NCBI GenBank assembly: GCA_021014325.1
Contig: CM037476.1
Span: forward strand, 17,830,827 to 17,894,826
Origin: Plazaster borealis
Taxonomy: Eukaryota > Echinodermata > Asteroidea > Forcipulatida > Labidiasteridae
Direction of reading: 5' to 3'
DNA: 64,000 nucleotides
Shown: positions 37,501 through 43,662 of the stretch, piece by piece
Position numbering within the stretch: the first letter of the stretch is position 1
How the letters are laid out: every line of letters begins with the position of its first letter
Notes under the pieces: model-generated
What the model saw: the letters and a program-made list of their open reading frames with translations, nothing else
Told to the model about the DNA's origin: nothing
Database searches by the model: none
Made by a program: the position numbers and the translations under genes

Positions 37501-40500
37501 GGGAGTCGGAGTTTTAACCATAGCACGAGTAAAAGCAGTCGTTTTATAACACCCCAACAGACTATTTATCATCCTCGTACACGTAACGTTCGTACGCGCA
37601 TTTCAGATACACAGATGCACAACTGATTGGGTTCGAGGTGGATAAAAAAGACGTCTGGGTACCGCGCGCGCCATGTAATAGTCTTTTGACTATTGCATGG
37701 CAAACGACTATCACACGGCCACCGGGTTTCTAGTAAAACTAAGACATATCATGTGATGCGCTCTAAACCAATGAAAAGGCAGAATTATTGTAAGGGGTGT
37801 TATAATTCAAACTACGACTCCCGAGGTGACCCTCGACACGTTTTATTTTCACAGGCTAAGACTCTGGGAGAATAGACTTGATCTAGGGATCACAGAGGAA
37901 GTCGTAGTTTTAGCACGAGCAAAAGCTGTCAATATGTGTTTATAATATCCCATACTGTACATATATGGTGCAGAGTCAGCTAGGTACCAAGAGGCTGCCG
38001 TTGCTATGGGTATAGTACACTGGTTGCTATGGGTATAGTACATTGGTTGCTATGGGAATAGTTCATTGCTTGCTGTTCGTAAAGCGCTTCGCGTTCACGC
38101 AGCTTTCTAGTAAAAATAAGACAGAGCATGTGACGCTCTCTAAACCAATCATACAGCAGAATCTTTGTAACAAAAGGTACTTTGATACCTGGTTTAAAAT
38201 TGGCCAATAGCTTCCCATTATCATTATCATTATAAGCATTTTCAAAAAAATACTTTAATGCTTTCTTTCTTTCAATATATTTATGAAAGAGTAGGATTAG
38301 AAGGAACATTGCATTTTGAAAGTTTTTACGAGTCACTGTTTTGAAAAACCTCAGAAGGTATAACTTCTAACAATTCAAAACCCTCCAACTCGGTAACATT
38401 TTTCAGTGAGTTGACCGACCATTTCGTCGGTCGCGCCACAAACTGAACTATGGTGCACCACAGCCAAAACTCTGTGGTTGGAGAAAATTGCGGTTTAGGT
38501 TGAACTGTTTTTCAAATTGTTGTTTCAGAAACTGATTAATTTTGTTAACAACAAATTTAACACCAAAATAAAGTATGAGTTCTTCAGAGTAAAGAACTGT
38601 CAATGTATTTTCAATCCTGCAAGTTTTGTTTTGATGAGTTATTAATTCCTAAACACATACTAAAGTATGTACGTCATTTTGAAAACCAAAAAATGAGATG
38701 TGTACAAAAGCGCTGTGTACAAACCAATGCATACGTTGCTTTAACTTCAATAGGTCAACAGACCACACCACTTCCTGACTTCGTGAAAATGCAGAAGTCA
38801 AGTGACACACGTTTGGCACCGTGCCAGCACTATGTGTTTCATTGGATAAAGTGACGTATTGTATTACGTCACTTCGTGGAAACACAGAATGGAAAATTTA
38901 GTGATAGGTCGGTCATGCTAATTAGTGTAATTACAAAACTATTACGAATTAGGTACTAAAACTTATTGAAATTGTTAAAAGTGATGAATATCAATAATAC
39001 AGATGGGTAGTATTTATTTCATGCAGTTTTGATCCCATGACTAAACTTACATTTATTAATAAAATCCTTACTTGAATGACAATTAAAAGTAATAAACTGC
39101 AAAGTTGTTTCCCTTGAAATGCCATTATTGTGGCAAAAAAACACGAATTAGGTTCTAAAACTTATTGAAATTGTTAAAAGTAATGAATATCAATAATTTG
39201 TAAAAAGAAAATTAAAAATTGTCCAACGATTTATAACCATTCAATTACATGCAGGGCTTGAATTTTGGGTAAAAATTCACAAGACCGCAGGGCTTGTAGC
39301 TCAACATTTTTACTGGACCAGAATTGATTTTACAAGACCAGAATCTGAATGAGAAAGATCTTTCTACAAAGTTTAACAAATTAATTGTTTTATTTGACCA
39401 AGCACTAAGGGAAGACTTCAGTCTTATGGGTGAGTGAACTTTGATACTCAACAGAATTGAAGGATATTACCAGACCCAAAGTCAACATTTGAACATTAGT
39501 TTTTGTTAGTTTAAGATAATTACACAGAGGGGTATTATTATTCAATTGAAAAACACATGACAGCCTGACTTATCTGGTCCTGAGGTTACTGGCCCAACGC
39601 TAAAATCACTGGCTTTGGGCCTGTGGTCCAGTGTACAATTTGAGCCTGGTTGTGTATGGTGGCACAAACATGCACAGAACTGTATCAATATGGGTGTGTG
39701 TTCGGTGTATATGCATTCACCACATGATAGCATTGCAGGCACGTATGGTTCACAGTATCATTCAAAACAAAAGACTGGGCAAGTCTTGCGCGTATTTGAA
39801 CTTCCGGGAACCAAGTTGGTCCCAACCATATTGAGTTTTAAGTTTGCGCGATTCTGTTTCTTGAAACGCTTTAGTTTGACATAGTTTATAACTGTGTCAG
39901 TAAACTGACACAGTTATAAATGTTAGTTATAAATAGTTAAAATGTTCATAGTTTATGGCTATTATATTATATTAAATTATATTGTTTGGGAAAGTAAAAT
40001 TTAACCATAAAATAAATGAAGGTGAAATAAATGTAACAAATTAATTTGGGGTTGAACAAAGGAAAATTTACTTGAAGTCATATTCAAGAAAACTGTTTAT
40101 AAAAACCTTTAAAAAAAAATCAACACCTGAATTCCGTTATTACAACCAAAATTAAGAACAATGCTGAAAATTGTGCATGGTTTTTCAATATTTTCTCCCG
40201 ACTCCCAAATTGTCACAGGTTTGTTATTTCATGATGGTTGATCAGGCAAAACATGAACACTGTCTGTGACTATTTCCTCAGCTCTAGCAATCCTGTATAA
40301 TACCTTTAAAGGGTCTGTATACGTTTGGTAATGACTCTGAAAATTAATGGCAATAAAAACTTACTTGGTTAGAAGTACAGCAGCTTTAGATATTATAATG
40401 CATTTTGAGAAACTTTTCACTTTGAAGTACTGCGATAATAGAAAAAGATATCACTTTTTATCCCCCAAAAATTTGAATCTGAGAAGCGTTACGGAGGTAA

Positions 40501-42721
40501 AAATTCTCAGAGTGTGTATTCCAATGCAGATTATTCTTCCTGCATGGACATAACCACTCCAGATTTTCGGTAATATCTCAAAAACGCTACCACCTTTTGA
40601 AATGAAATTTTCACAGGTTAGTTTTACGATATATACAACTATATAGGATTGAAACAAACAGTGGGTTCCAATTACCAAACATAAACAGACCCTTTAAGTA
40701 TTCATGAACAAAAAATGTGACAACCAAGCTATTTCTTACACTTACATTTGATCTTCACCTGCAGTTCGTTTTGTAGATTAGGACCGGCTAATTTATGGAT
40801 TTTTTCCGAGAAAGAGTTTTCTTCGTTGAGGCGTTCACTTGTTGGATGGACAAGCCCCATTACATTAAGAGCTGTTGGGTCACCTTCCCTGAAAAGAGAA
40901 CATTTACATAAAATATAAATGTCAAATAAAAAACCACAGGGGAAAGTGACGGTAAATTTTAATTATTATTATAAGAATTTTTAAAAACATATCTTAATGC
41001 TCTCTTTCTTTCAATATTATGTAAGAGTAGGATTAGAAGGAAAGTTGCACAAACAAATTGACTAGAGCTGGATTTGAACCTATGACCTCCGGATTAACAT
41101 GCCAGCGCTCTACCAACAGAGCTCATACTCAATTTTTTCTTTGTTCAACCCCCAAATAAAAAATATCAATGTATACTTTTTTCAACATTTTTCTTGTGAT
41201 CATTTTAATGTGATTGTTGGTTTTCTTGAATTCTTTTGATGAACTTGAAAAACCCCCAATGCTGATTCTGTATTACTTCAATGTGAAAAGACCAAAAATA
41301 ATTTGACAACATTTCCAACGTCCATTTGTAGGGTTTGCCCTTAAAAGTTTTCAGAGACTGGCCGTCTGGACCAGTTAGCATGTTGTTTCACTAGTCCAGT
41401 CTTCTTCACTAGTCCAAATTTCAGATTAAATAGGGATGCTTTTCAACACTGAACTAGCCAGCCAGACCACTTTGAGAAAATTTCGACTTGCCCTCAGGTG
41501 TTTCAACTAGGGAGTACGCCGAGTTGGGTGTCCAAATTCAAAACAGTTTTCTTTAAGATATCACTTTTAGGGCTCAAAATTTACAATGGACCACAGGCCC
41601 AAGGCCAGTGACTTTAGTGTTGGTCCAGGAAACTCACTACCAGACAAGCCCGGTGGTCTTGTGTTTTTCAATTGAATAATAATAGACTGTGCAAGTCTCG
41701 TGCGTATTCGAACATTGGGGCCCGTTCAAGCGAGTGAGTTTGTTTCCTTCACGTGTTAAAGCATCGTACGTGGGACCAAAGTGATCCCAAAAACGTTCGA
41801 ATACGCGCGAGACTTGCACGGTCTATTGGCTACCTCATTGTGTAATTTATTTGAGACAAAAATGATGACTAGCCTATGAGTCTGATAAATAACTCTCAAT
41901 TCTATTGAGTATGGAAGTATGTACTTGAAACATATCTTTTCCAACTCATATTGATTCTAGTCTTGTAAAATAAATGCTGGTCCAGTACAAATTTTGAGCT
42001 ACAAGCCCTGCAGCCTCGTGTTATAAAGTACGCAATGGTCTAACTAGCCTGGCAGCCATCGTTTCTGTCTTGGCATACGTTTTGATGGCATGCATGTACT
42101 TCATGCACATAAAAGTCTGTGACGTCAACTGTCTTGGGCTATCTTACCTGAATTAAGCATTCTCCTTTCAAAGGAGACAGGCCAGGCCTAGAATTTTATC
42201 TTCAAGTATGAGAGGGAATGGCCATTTTCATTTTGCGAAGGGCACTTCCATTGTAAAATCTTTAAGGCCAAGACCAGGGCAACAGAGGCCATACCCTCGG
42301 TGGTCTCCATTAATTTAATTCCAGGCCTGCAGGGCCCAATTTCATAGAGCTGCTTAAGCAGAAAATATTGCTTAACAATTTTCTGCTTAGCAGAAATGAG
42401 CAGGATACCAGTCACGAATTGTACATGTGACATGGTAGTTTGGCTGGTAACCTTATTCTGGTAAGCAAAATTGTATTGTGCTTAGCTCCTTTTTGTGCTT
42501 AAGCAGCTCTATGAAATTGGGCCCTGGGGAGAACGCTGATTCATTCTGAGTTAACCTTACCATACACAGATTTTCTGGTTCAGAGAAGCGTCAAAAGGAA
42601 ATCTTGAGGTCCTGGTATCCTCCTTAGCGACAGTGTACAGAAGTATATCCTCCTCCTCTTCGCCCCATGTTGGTAACGATGAAACTGAGACGATTTCAAG
42701 TCTCTGGCCAAGTTGGTCCAT
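22451..42721 (-). CDS. GDAP2: GDAP2 orthologue, complete 11-exon coding region (macro + CRAL-TRIO)
   Basis: Eleven exons joined by GT-AG introns give an open frame of 1,491 nt (496 residues plus stop), against about 497 for human GDAP2. Coding exons: 42561-42721, 40746-40888, 37102-37255, 33869-33957, 32064-32140, 30886-31048, 28738-28891, 27599-27752, 25609-25803, 23600-23743, 22451-22507. Residues about 50-235 form the macro domain (motifs CRTGEAKLSKGYNLAA, RFIIHTVGPRYN, INSVKRGYPPEEAAHIAI). Residues about 315-475 form the CRAL-TRIO/SEC14-like domain (TEDLSDIAAHR, GVDIYGRPIVVFVARNFPAT, FYIVHPTFWSR). An acidic linker lies between them. Known for the family: a cytoplasmic or lysosome-associated protein of uncertain biochemistry; human loss causes a recessive ataxia. 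Identity is recognised from remembered family sequence; exon joins are inferred from splice consensus and phase. Confidence 0.96.
22969..23062. repeat. Inverted repeat with GTATACTTGGTGCTTTCC arms
   Basis: CTGTATACTTGGTGCTTTCC and GGAAAGCACCAAGTATACAT are near-perfect inverted arms of about 20 bp, 50 bp apart. Confidence 0.75.
23072..23285 (+). mobile_element. Family I repeat
   Basis: GGTTTGCCCTTAACTTTGTC, CCAGTGACTGGCCAGCAGG and GGCCAGCGGACCACTTG; copies at 41331-41515 and (inverted) 26817-26940. Confidence 0.65.
23361..23501. mobile_element. Family G TIR element
   Basis: GGCCATGTCCGAATTGGCAG with GCTACAGCTACGGC at the left is mirrored by GCCGTAGCCATAGCTGTAGT and CACCAATTCGGATGCCATGG at the right. 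Related pieces lie at 52160, 53795, 56525 and 56630. Confidence 0.75.
23495..23602. repeat. Duplicated segment holding the exon 10 donor (copy 1)
   Basis: GTTTCTGTCTTGGCATAAG through GACGTCAACTGTCTTGGGTT and ATCTTACCTG matches 42054-42150 in the same orientation. The complement includes CAG/GTAAGAT, the functional 5' splice site of GDAP2 exon 10. Confidence 0.8.
23600..23743 (-). CDS. GDAP2: GDAP2 coding exon 10
   Basis: 144 nt, 48 codons: LVSWYFTTFTASSIKDKIKS, LKGVHFLYNTIHPDQLDIPP and FVLDYDMQ (residues 431-478), matching human STWFFTTFSVSGLKDKIHHV...ISPEQIDFPPFVLEYD. The acceptor CCCCTTTACAG lies inside the first unit of a 42-bp minisatellite whose other units repeat the same acceptor. The donor CATGCAG/GTAAGAT lies at the edge of a roughly 100-bp sequence also found in intron 1. 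Confidence 0.96.
23731..24067. repeat. 42-bp minisatellite on the GDAP2 exon 10 acceptor, 8 units
   Basis: Unit pattern: ACCGTTACACTAGCTGTAAA, GGGGGGCAATGTAATAAAGA, AC. Unit 1 contains the first 13 exonic bases of exon 10 and its acceptor; units 2-8 are intronic. Six units keep TTTACAG on the minus strand, one has TTTAAAG and one has lost the AG. Confidence 0.92.
24742..25140 (+). repeat. SINE S1, tRNA-derived
   Basis: A box TGGCCGAGCGG at 24744-24754, B box GGTTCGAGTCC at 24812-24822, body CCTTCGGATGGGACGTAAAG, and tail ending ATTATTATTTTG. It lies in GDAP2 intron 9, antisense to the gene. Confidence 0.88.
25609..25803 (-). CDS. GDAP2: GDAP2 coding exon 9 (CRAL-TRIO core)
   Basis: 195 nt, exactly 65 codons: AFLYFISLLDPIVNQDFVVI, YFHTMSSSKNQPELKWLRQV, YHAVDKRYRKFLRAFYIVHP and TFWSR (residues 366-430). 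It matches human ALLYFIHVMDHI...YVLVYFHTLTSE...LKKLYDVVDVKYKRNLKAVYFVHPTFRS. Acceptor is TCTCCCATCAG at 25804; donor is CCAGG/GTAAAG at 25608. Confidence 0.97.
26088..26254. mobile_element. Fold-back MITE in GDAP2 intron 8
   Basis: ACAAATATAACTTGGTTT at the left and AAACCATGTTATATTTGT at the right. Inner arms ATTAGCTCCC...GAAGTTGACAAACTAG and CTAGTTTGTCAACTTC...GGGAGCTAAT extend the pairing to about 65 bp per arm. Confidence 0.85.
26255..26816. other. Intronic AT-rich sequence, nothing recognised
   Basis: Part of GDAP2 intron 8; no repeat ends or exons seen. Confidence 0.4.
26817..26940 (-). mobile_element. Family I repeat fragment
   Basis: GACAAGCTAGCTGGTCCTGC and TGGCTAGTCACTGG are the inverted family I blocks. 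Confidence 0.6.
27065..27362. repeat. Tandem duplication of ~150-bp unit
   Basis: GCATTGGCCGCCATCGCCGA, TGTGTACGCGCTGCCCA, CTCTCAGCCAATGG and TCTGCATTGACCTC occur twice in order, offset about 148 bp. A diverged piece with the same GAGGGCGCTGTTT end occurs at 57780-57905 in TIAM. Confidence 0.8.
27381..27581. mobile_element. Family K palindromic MITE, copy 1
   Basis: TCATGATCAAAGCAGGCCTG with TGGCTGTACA is mirrored by TGTATGT...CAGCCACAGGCCTGCTTTAA and TCGTGACCA. The centre is CpG-rich (GGCGCGCGCGCATGC). TTAA occurs at both ends. Confidence 0.8.
27599..27752 (-). CDS. GDAP2: GDAP2 coding exon 8 (start of CRAL-TRIO domain)
   Basis: 154 nt encoding YERFLKRAKTEDLSDIAAHR, CIYQSGVDIYGRPIVVFVAR and NFPATLVDLEK (residues 315-365). 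It matches human RSEDLSDIASLKALYQTGVD...RNIPVTLIDMDK. Acceptor is CATGTTGCAG at 27753; donor is AAAAG/GTACCT at 27598. Confidence 0.97.
27843..28020. mobile_element. Family W MITE in GDAP2 intron 7
   Basis: GGGCCCAATTTCATTAAGCA to TAGCTTTATGAAATTGGGCC, with the standard TTGCTAAGCA and CCAGCCAAAATACCAT interior. Confidence 0.85.
28738..28891 (-). CDS. GDAP2: GDAP2 coding exon 7 (acidic linker)
   Basis: 154 nt encoding residues 263-314: an Asp/Glu-rich stretch (NGNNSDEDLDVDEQDIGKHS) followed by a charged helix ending KLTAEEEQKKR. It is the variable linker between macro and CRAL-TRIO domains, in the place of human ...ARMEGDIDKQRKL...; sequence identity is low, so the call rests on splice sites (CATTTCCAG at 28892, AAAG/GTGAAT at 28737), phase and position. 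Confidence 0.85.
28930..29028 (-). repeat. SINE S2 3' fragment
   Basis: TAATAATTTGGGAGGTTTAT through CTACAACGTGTTCGAGCC matches 29997-30110; the head is missing and a family A MITE follows directly. Confidence 0.65.
29029..29402 (+). mobile_element. Family A MITE in GDAP2 intron 6
   Basis: TTAAAGGCATCGTACACATT to ACGTGTACATTGCCTTTAA; opposite orientation to 708-1078. Contains the internal hairpin ACTTCTTGCAAGAAGT. Confidence 0.9.
29403..29996. other. Intronic sequence with local GGTGTCCAAATT repeats
   Basis: GGGTGTCCAAATT-type motifs recur at 29462, 29518 and 29540; similar text occurs at 41527. No other feature seen. Confidence 0.4.
29997..30335 (-). repeat. SINE S2, tRNA-derived
   Basis: On the minus strand: GGTTGGCTAGTGCGTAAAAC, B box GGTTCGATTCC near 30263-30273, body with GGGTTTTTCTAAGGGCCCTC, and a (TTA)n tail at 29997. 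The A-box spacing is tRNA-like. Confidence 0.8.
30886..31048 (-). CDS. GDAP2: GDAP2 coding exon 6 (end of macro domain)
   Basis: 163 nt encoding DCYQDLLRLYFPRNKNEELW, AIDLLPANIGNDDGEPVNPE and RSIRITKDPINKEI (residues 209-262). It matches human LLPLYFPRSLKEE...LPADIGNAEGEPVVPERQIRI. Acceptor follows a U-rich tract, TTTTTGTTTAAG, at 31049. Two donors are possible at the end; AATAA/GTGGGT at 30885 is chosen because only it gives the phase exon 7 needs. Confidence 0.93.
31147..31520 (+). mobile_element. Family A MITE in GDAP2 intron 5
   Basis: TTAAAGGCACTGAACACGTT left end; right end degenerate (ACGTGTTAAGTGTTTT). It begins 98 nt upstream of the exon 6 acceptor. Confidence 0.85.
31763..31879 (-). 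mobile_element. Internally deleted family B MITE
   Basis: Both ends are intact (TTAAAGGCATCGTACACATT; TGTACAATGCCTTTAA) but only 117 bp remain, so most of the interior is missing. Confidence 0.75.
32064..32140 (-). CDS. GDAP2: GDAP2 coding exon 5
   Basis: 77 nt encoding the end of the RT codon and TIRRFLEKYGNTIERIVFVI plus QGINE (residues 183-208). This is the macro-domain helix and strand equivalent to human TVRRFLEIHGETIEKVVFAV. Acceptor is ATCCCAG at 32141; donor is TGAG/GTAGGA at 32063. The exon leaves the frame at phase 0. Confidence 0.94.
32246..32362 (-). repeat. SINE S2 head fragment
   Basis: AACTCTACTCACATACGGCC and AAGCACTAGCCACCCATCC match the tRNA-like head of 29997-30335. It begins about 105 nt upstream of exon 5 in transcript sense. 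Confidence 0.65.
32548..33010. mobile_element. Family H fragment followed by family B fragment
   Basis: 32548-32640 carries CACTGGACCGCAGGCCCGAG; 32684-33010 carries the inverted family B interior (AACCTGTGAAATTTCATTTC, CAGTGCTTCTTACCAAGTAA) and a degenerate TTACCCTCCCTTTAA end. Confidence 0.65.
33104..33762 (+). mobile_element. Family H repeat split by a fold-back element
   Basis: Left part CACTGGACCGCAGGCCCGAG to about 33392 and right part GTCTTTAAGAAAATTTCTGG to TTCGAGCCCTG at 33762 rejoin to the unbroken copy at 19455-19782. Confidence 0.75.
33393..33640. mobile_element. Family W fold-back (long palindrome) in GDAP2 intron 4
   Basis: CCAGGGCCCAATTTCATAGA through CCAACCAAATTTCCATGTG is repeated inverted as CACGTGGAAATTTGGTTGGT through TGAAATTGGGCCCAGG. 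Arms of about 98 bp are nearly perfect with a loop of about 50 bp. Other W copies are paired only near their ends. Confidence 0.93.
33869..33957 (-). CDS. GDAP2: GDAP2 coding exon 4
   Basis: 89 nt encoding REHEIRTLATCAINSVKRGY and then PPEEAAHIAI (residues 153-182), which matches CVINSAKRGYPLEDATHIAL of human GDAP2. Acceptor is TGATTTCAG at 33958; donor is ATCA/GTAAGT at 33868. A 248-bp fold-back repeat lies about 230 nt into the downstream intron. Confidence 0.95.
34005..34201. mobile_element. Family W MITE in GDAP2 intron 3
   Basis: CTCAATTTCATAGAGCTGTT to ACAGTTCTATGAAATTGTGC. It begins 48 nt upstream of the exon 4 acceptor in transcript sense. Confidence 0.75.
34218..35032 (-). repeat. 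SINE S1 split by nested W and B elements
   Basis: SINE body at 34250-34408 (ACGATAAGTGTACTGGGTTC, AGCTTTACGTCCCACC) resumes as the tRNA-like head at 34974-35030 (AACCCACACTATGCTG, TAGACTGCTCGGTCATGAC). Between them lie W ends (GGCCCAATTTCATAG at 34411; AAAATCGGGCCCA at 34957) and a family B piece at 34437-34620. Confidence 0.7.
35033..35350. other. Intronic sequence, nothing recognised
   Basis: AT-rich part of GDAP2 intron 3. Confidence 0.4.
35351..35645. mobile_element. Family W element, long variant
   Basis: CAGGGCCCAATTTTATAGAG to CCTGAAATTGGGCCCA, with an additional GC-richer inner segment bounded by GGCTTTGCTTACCGCGG and CCGTGGTAAGCATTGCC. Confidence 0.75.
35648..36003. mobile_element. 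Two adjacent family W MITEs
   Basis: One copy runs 35648-35846 (GGGCCCAATTTCATAAAGCT to TTCTGAAATTGGACCCAGG). A second, 5'-shortened copy runs to 36003 (CTCTTTGAAATTGGGCCCAG). Confidence 0.75.
36083..36292. mobile_element. Family K palindromic MITE, copy 2
   Basis: TTAACGGGGCTGTGTCATCA with TGATCAAAG, mirrored by CTTTGATCATGACAGCACAG and CCCCTTTAA. The inner arms CTCACCCAGTTACTG and CAGTAACTGGGTGAG also pair. TTAA stands at both ends. Confidence 0.88.
36293..37101. other. Intronic sequence, nothing recognised
   Basis: Remainder of GDAP2 intron 3 up to exon 3; no repeat ends found. Confidence 0.4.
37102..37255 (-). CDS. GDAP2: GDAP2 coding exon 3 (macro domain core)
   Basis: 154 nt encoding residues 102-153: CRTGEAKLSKGYNLAARF, then IIHTVGPRYNVRYRTAAESA and LYNCYRNVLNLA. 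This is the most conserved part of the macro fold and is close to identical to the human protein here. Acceptor is TTGACAG at 37256; donor is CCAG/GTGAGT at 37101. Phase enters with two bases and leaves with two (AG), fitting exon 4 exactly. Confidence 0.97.
37402..37526. mobile_element. Family L palindrome
   Basis: GTGCTATGGTTAAAACTACG with ACTCCCGAGGTGATCCCCGG is mirrored by CCGGGGATCACCGAGGGAGT and TTTTAACCATAGCAC. The loop contains GAGGCGCAGCCGAGGG. Confidence 0.88.
37798..37945. mobile_element. Family L, diverged copy
   Basis: AAACTACGACTCCCGAGGTG and GATCACAGAGGAAGTCGTAG are the matching arms, with a shorter decayed centre. The stretch between the two L copies repeats TCTAGTAAAA...CTCTAAACCAAT at 37727 and 38106. 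Confidence 0.75.
37946..39251. other. Intronic sequence, mostly unrecognised
   Basis: Contains a direct repeat TTGCTATGGGTATAGTACA near 37990-38060. A duplicated AATTAGG...AAAACTTATTGAAATTGTTA block occurs at 38945 and 39145. Confidence 0.45.
39252..39646 (-). mobile_element. Family H repeat
   Basis: GGCTTGAATTTTGGGTAAAA at one end, GGGCCTGTGGTCCAGTGTAC and TTTGAGCC at the other; inverted relative to 19455. Confidence 0.7.
39773..39840 (+). mobile_element. Family E MITE fragment
   Basis: AGACTGGGCAAGTCTTGCGC GTATTTGAAC then GGGAACCAAGTTGGTCCC. Confidence 0.55.
39885..39919. repeat. Short perfect hairpin
   Basis: TTTATAACTGTGTCAG, a three-base loop, then CTGACACAGTTATAAA. Confidence 0.85.
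40306..40697 (+). mobile_element. Family B MITE in GDAP2 intron 2
   Basis: TTAAAGGGTCTGTATACGTT to ATAAACAGACCCTTTAA with the family B interior. A family C right end (TGTATAATACCTTT) abuts its left side. It ends about 48 nt from the exon 2 donor. Confidence 0.85.
40746..40888 (-). CDS. GDAP2: GDAP2 coding exon 2 (macro domain start)
   Basis: 143 nt, with acceptor CTTTTCAG at 40889 and donor AAAT/GTAAGT at 40745. Residues 54-101 read W-EGDPTALN...EKIHKLAGPNLQNELQVKIK, aligning to the first macro-domain strands and helix of human GDAP2 (WKGDVALLN...LAGPDLKEDLQKLKG). The stretch equivalent to the substrate-loop IVNTSNE reads LVHPTSE (residues 66-72), so both Asn positions differ. A nearer GTGAAG donor at 40757 would break the reading phase with exon 3; the GTAAGT donor keeps it. 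Confidence 0.94.
41060..41131 (-). repeat. tRNA-like SINE head (S3)
   Basis: On the minus strand: GAGCTCTGTTGGTAGAGCGC, TGTTAATCC at the anticodon position and B box GGTTCAAATCC. It shares flanks (CACAAACAAATTGACTA) with 43212-43290, so it is a dispersed repeat, not a tRNA gene. Confidence 0.65.
41331..41515 (+). mobile_element. Family I repeat
   Basis: GGGTTTGCCCTTAAAAGTTT, CTGGCCGTCTGGACCAGTTA and GCCAGCCAGACCACTTTGAG follow the order of 23072-23285. Confidence 0.6.
41571..42025 (+). mobile_element. Family H repeat split by family E
   Basis: Family H blocks before 41685 (GGGCTCAAAATTTACAATGG) and after 41829 (GGTCCAGTACAAATTTTGAG) are interrupted by a complete family E copy. Confidence 0.75.
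41685..41829. mobile_element. Family E MITE, full inverted-repeat copy
   Basis: ATAGACTGTGCAAGTCTCGT GCGTATTCGAAC at the left and GTTCGAATACGCGCGAGACT TGCACGGTCTAT at the right; arms about 32 bp. Confidence 0.88.
42054..42150. repeat. Duplicated segment, intron 1 copy of the exon 10 donor region
   Basis: GTTTCTGTCTTGGCATACG through GACGTCAACTGTCTTGGGCT and ATCTTACCTG matches 23495-23602. The complement retains CAG/GTAAGAT but no exon 10 coding sequence. Confidence 0.8.
42330..42527. mobile_element. Family W MITE, intact, in GDAP2 intron 1
   Basis: AGGGCCCAATTTCATAGAGC, TGCTTAAGCAGAAAATATTG, and right end GCTTAAGCAGCTCTATGAAA with TTGGGCCCTGG. It provides the uninterrupted reference for the nested copy at 50125. 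Confidence 0.9.
42561..42721 (-). CDS. GDAP2: GDAP2 coding exon 1 (start codon)
   Basis: Begins with ATG (complement of 42719-42721) and encodes MDQLGQRLEIVSV... through ...LNQKICV plus two bases of a Trp codon (161 nt). It matches the human N-terminus in pattern: MD-L start, LPTWGEE against LPSWGDS, and a basic/Phe stretch before the VVLW strand. An in-frame TGA lies 21 nt upstream of the ATG, which supports this start. The donor is TATG/GTAAGG at 42560. A W-type MITE ends only 33 nt inside the intron. Confidence 0.95.
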
Positions 42722-43211
42722 GGCTAGTAGATGTGGTGATCAAGATTCTGGACAAGATATTTTCCTTCGTCACAAATAAAAAACTTGTGTGTTGTGGCGA
42801 GAGTAACCTAGATTTTGTGGAAAGTTGAAACCAAGTAGTGGATGAGTATGACAAACATGGTTACATAGCACTTTAAGACTAACTAACTTCCATTAAAAAA
42901 AAAATCCCCAGAAAAAAAGAAGGTTTTTAACATCTAATGAAATACGGGACTTATTTTATATTAGTAAAAGAAGATAATCTTAATTTTTGGGATGAAAAAT
43001 TGTTTTATAATATAAAAGTGGGACTTGATCCTTGCAACTTCTGCTCTAAAAAAACCTGGGCACAACGTATCATGCCAAGCTACACAATCGGGATTGGAAG
43101 GTATTTTCAACCATATAAAATGTTAGCTACTCCTGTTTGCGTTGGAGTAAAATATCCACACTCCACAGCCCATACTAAATAGTAAATTAACATCAATTTG
43201 GGTTGGGTTGA
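42722..43211. other. GDAP2 5' flank, no clear promoter motif
   Basis: Directly upstream of the GDAP2 start; no TATA box or CpG island is evident. A separate non-coding first exon further upstream is possible. Confidence 0.35.
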
Positions 43212-43662
43212 ACACAAACAAATTGACTACTTAAGGCTACAACCTCCAGATTTTAATCTGCCAGGCTCATCCAACTGAGCTTATCTAGCCCCATGTTGGC
43301 AGTCTCCCTATTTTGTCAATATATTTGTTCATGGTGCCAGTCAGAAGCCATTCAACTGTAACTGCCTTAATAGCCAGGGATCACACCCAAGTTTTTGATA
43401 CACCTGGGAAGCAGCAACTGAGGGATCACCTTTAAGGGGATGCGACTTTTTATATCAATCAAATAATAAACCACAAGAAAACGGACTGGGTAATTTTCTT
43501 TTAAATAATAATTTTGGGTTGAACAAAGAAAACCAACTGAGCTTTCTAAATTTAAATAGGGAGACCGCCAACATTAGGGCTAGGTAGATGGCTGGTGTAG
43601 AGCGCCGGCACGTTCATCCGGAGGTAGTAGGTTCAATATTCAAGTCCGGAGTAACTGTAGAA
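43212..43662. repeat. Two tRNA-like SINE fragments
   Basis: 43212-43290 (minus) is an S3 relative (CCAGGCTCATCCAACTGAGC). 43585-43662 (plus) has TGGCTGGTGTAGAGCGCCGG and GGTTCAATATTCAAGTCC. Confidence 0.5.

Noticed and set aside
41060..41131. tRNA gene candidate resembling tRNA-Asn
   Set aside because: Stems do not pair well and the same sequence with shared flanks recurs at 43212, so it is a SINE head.
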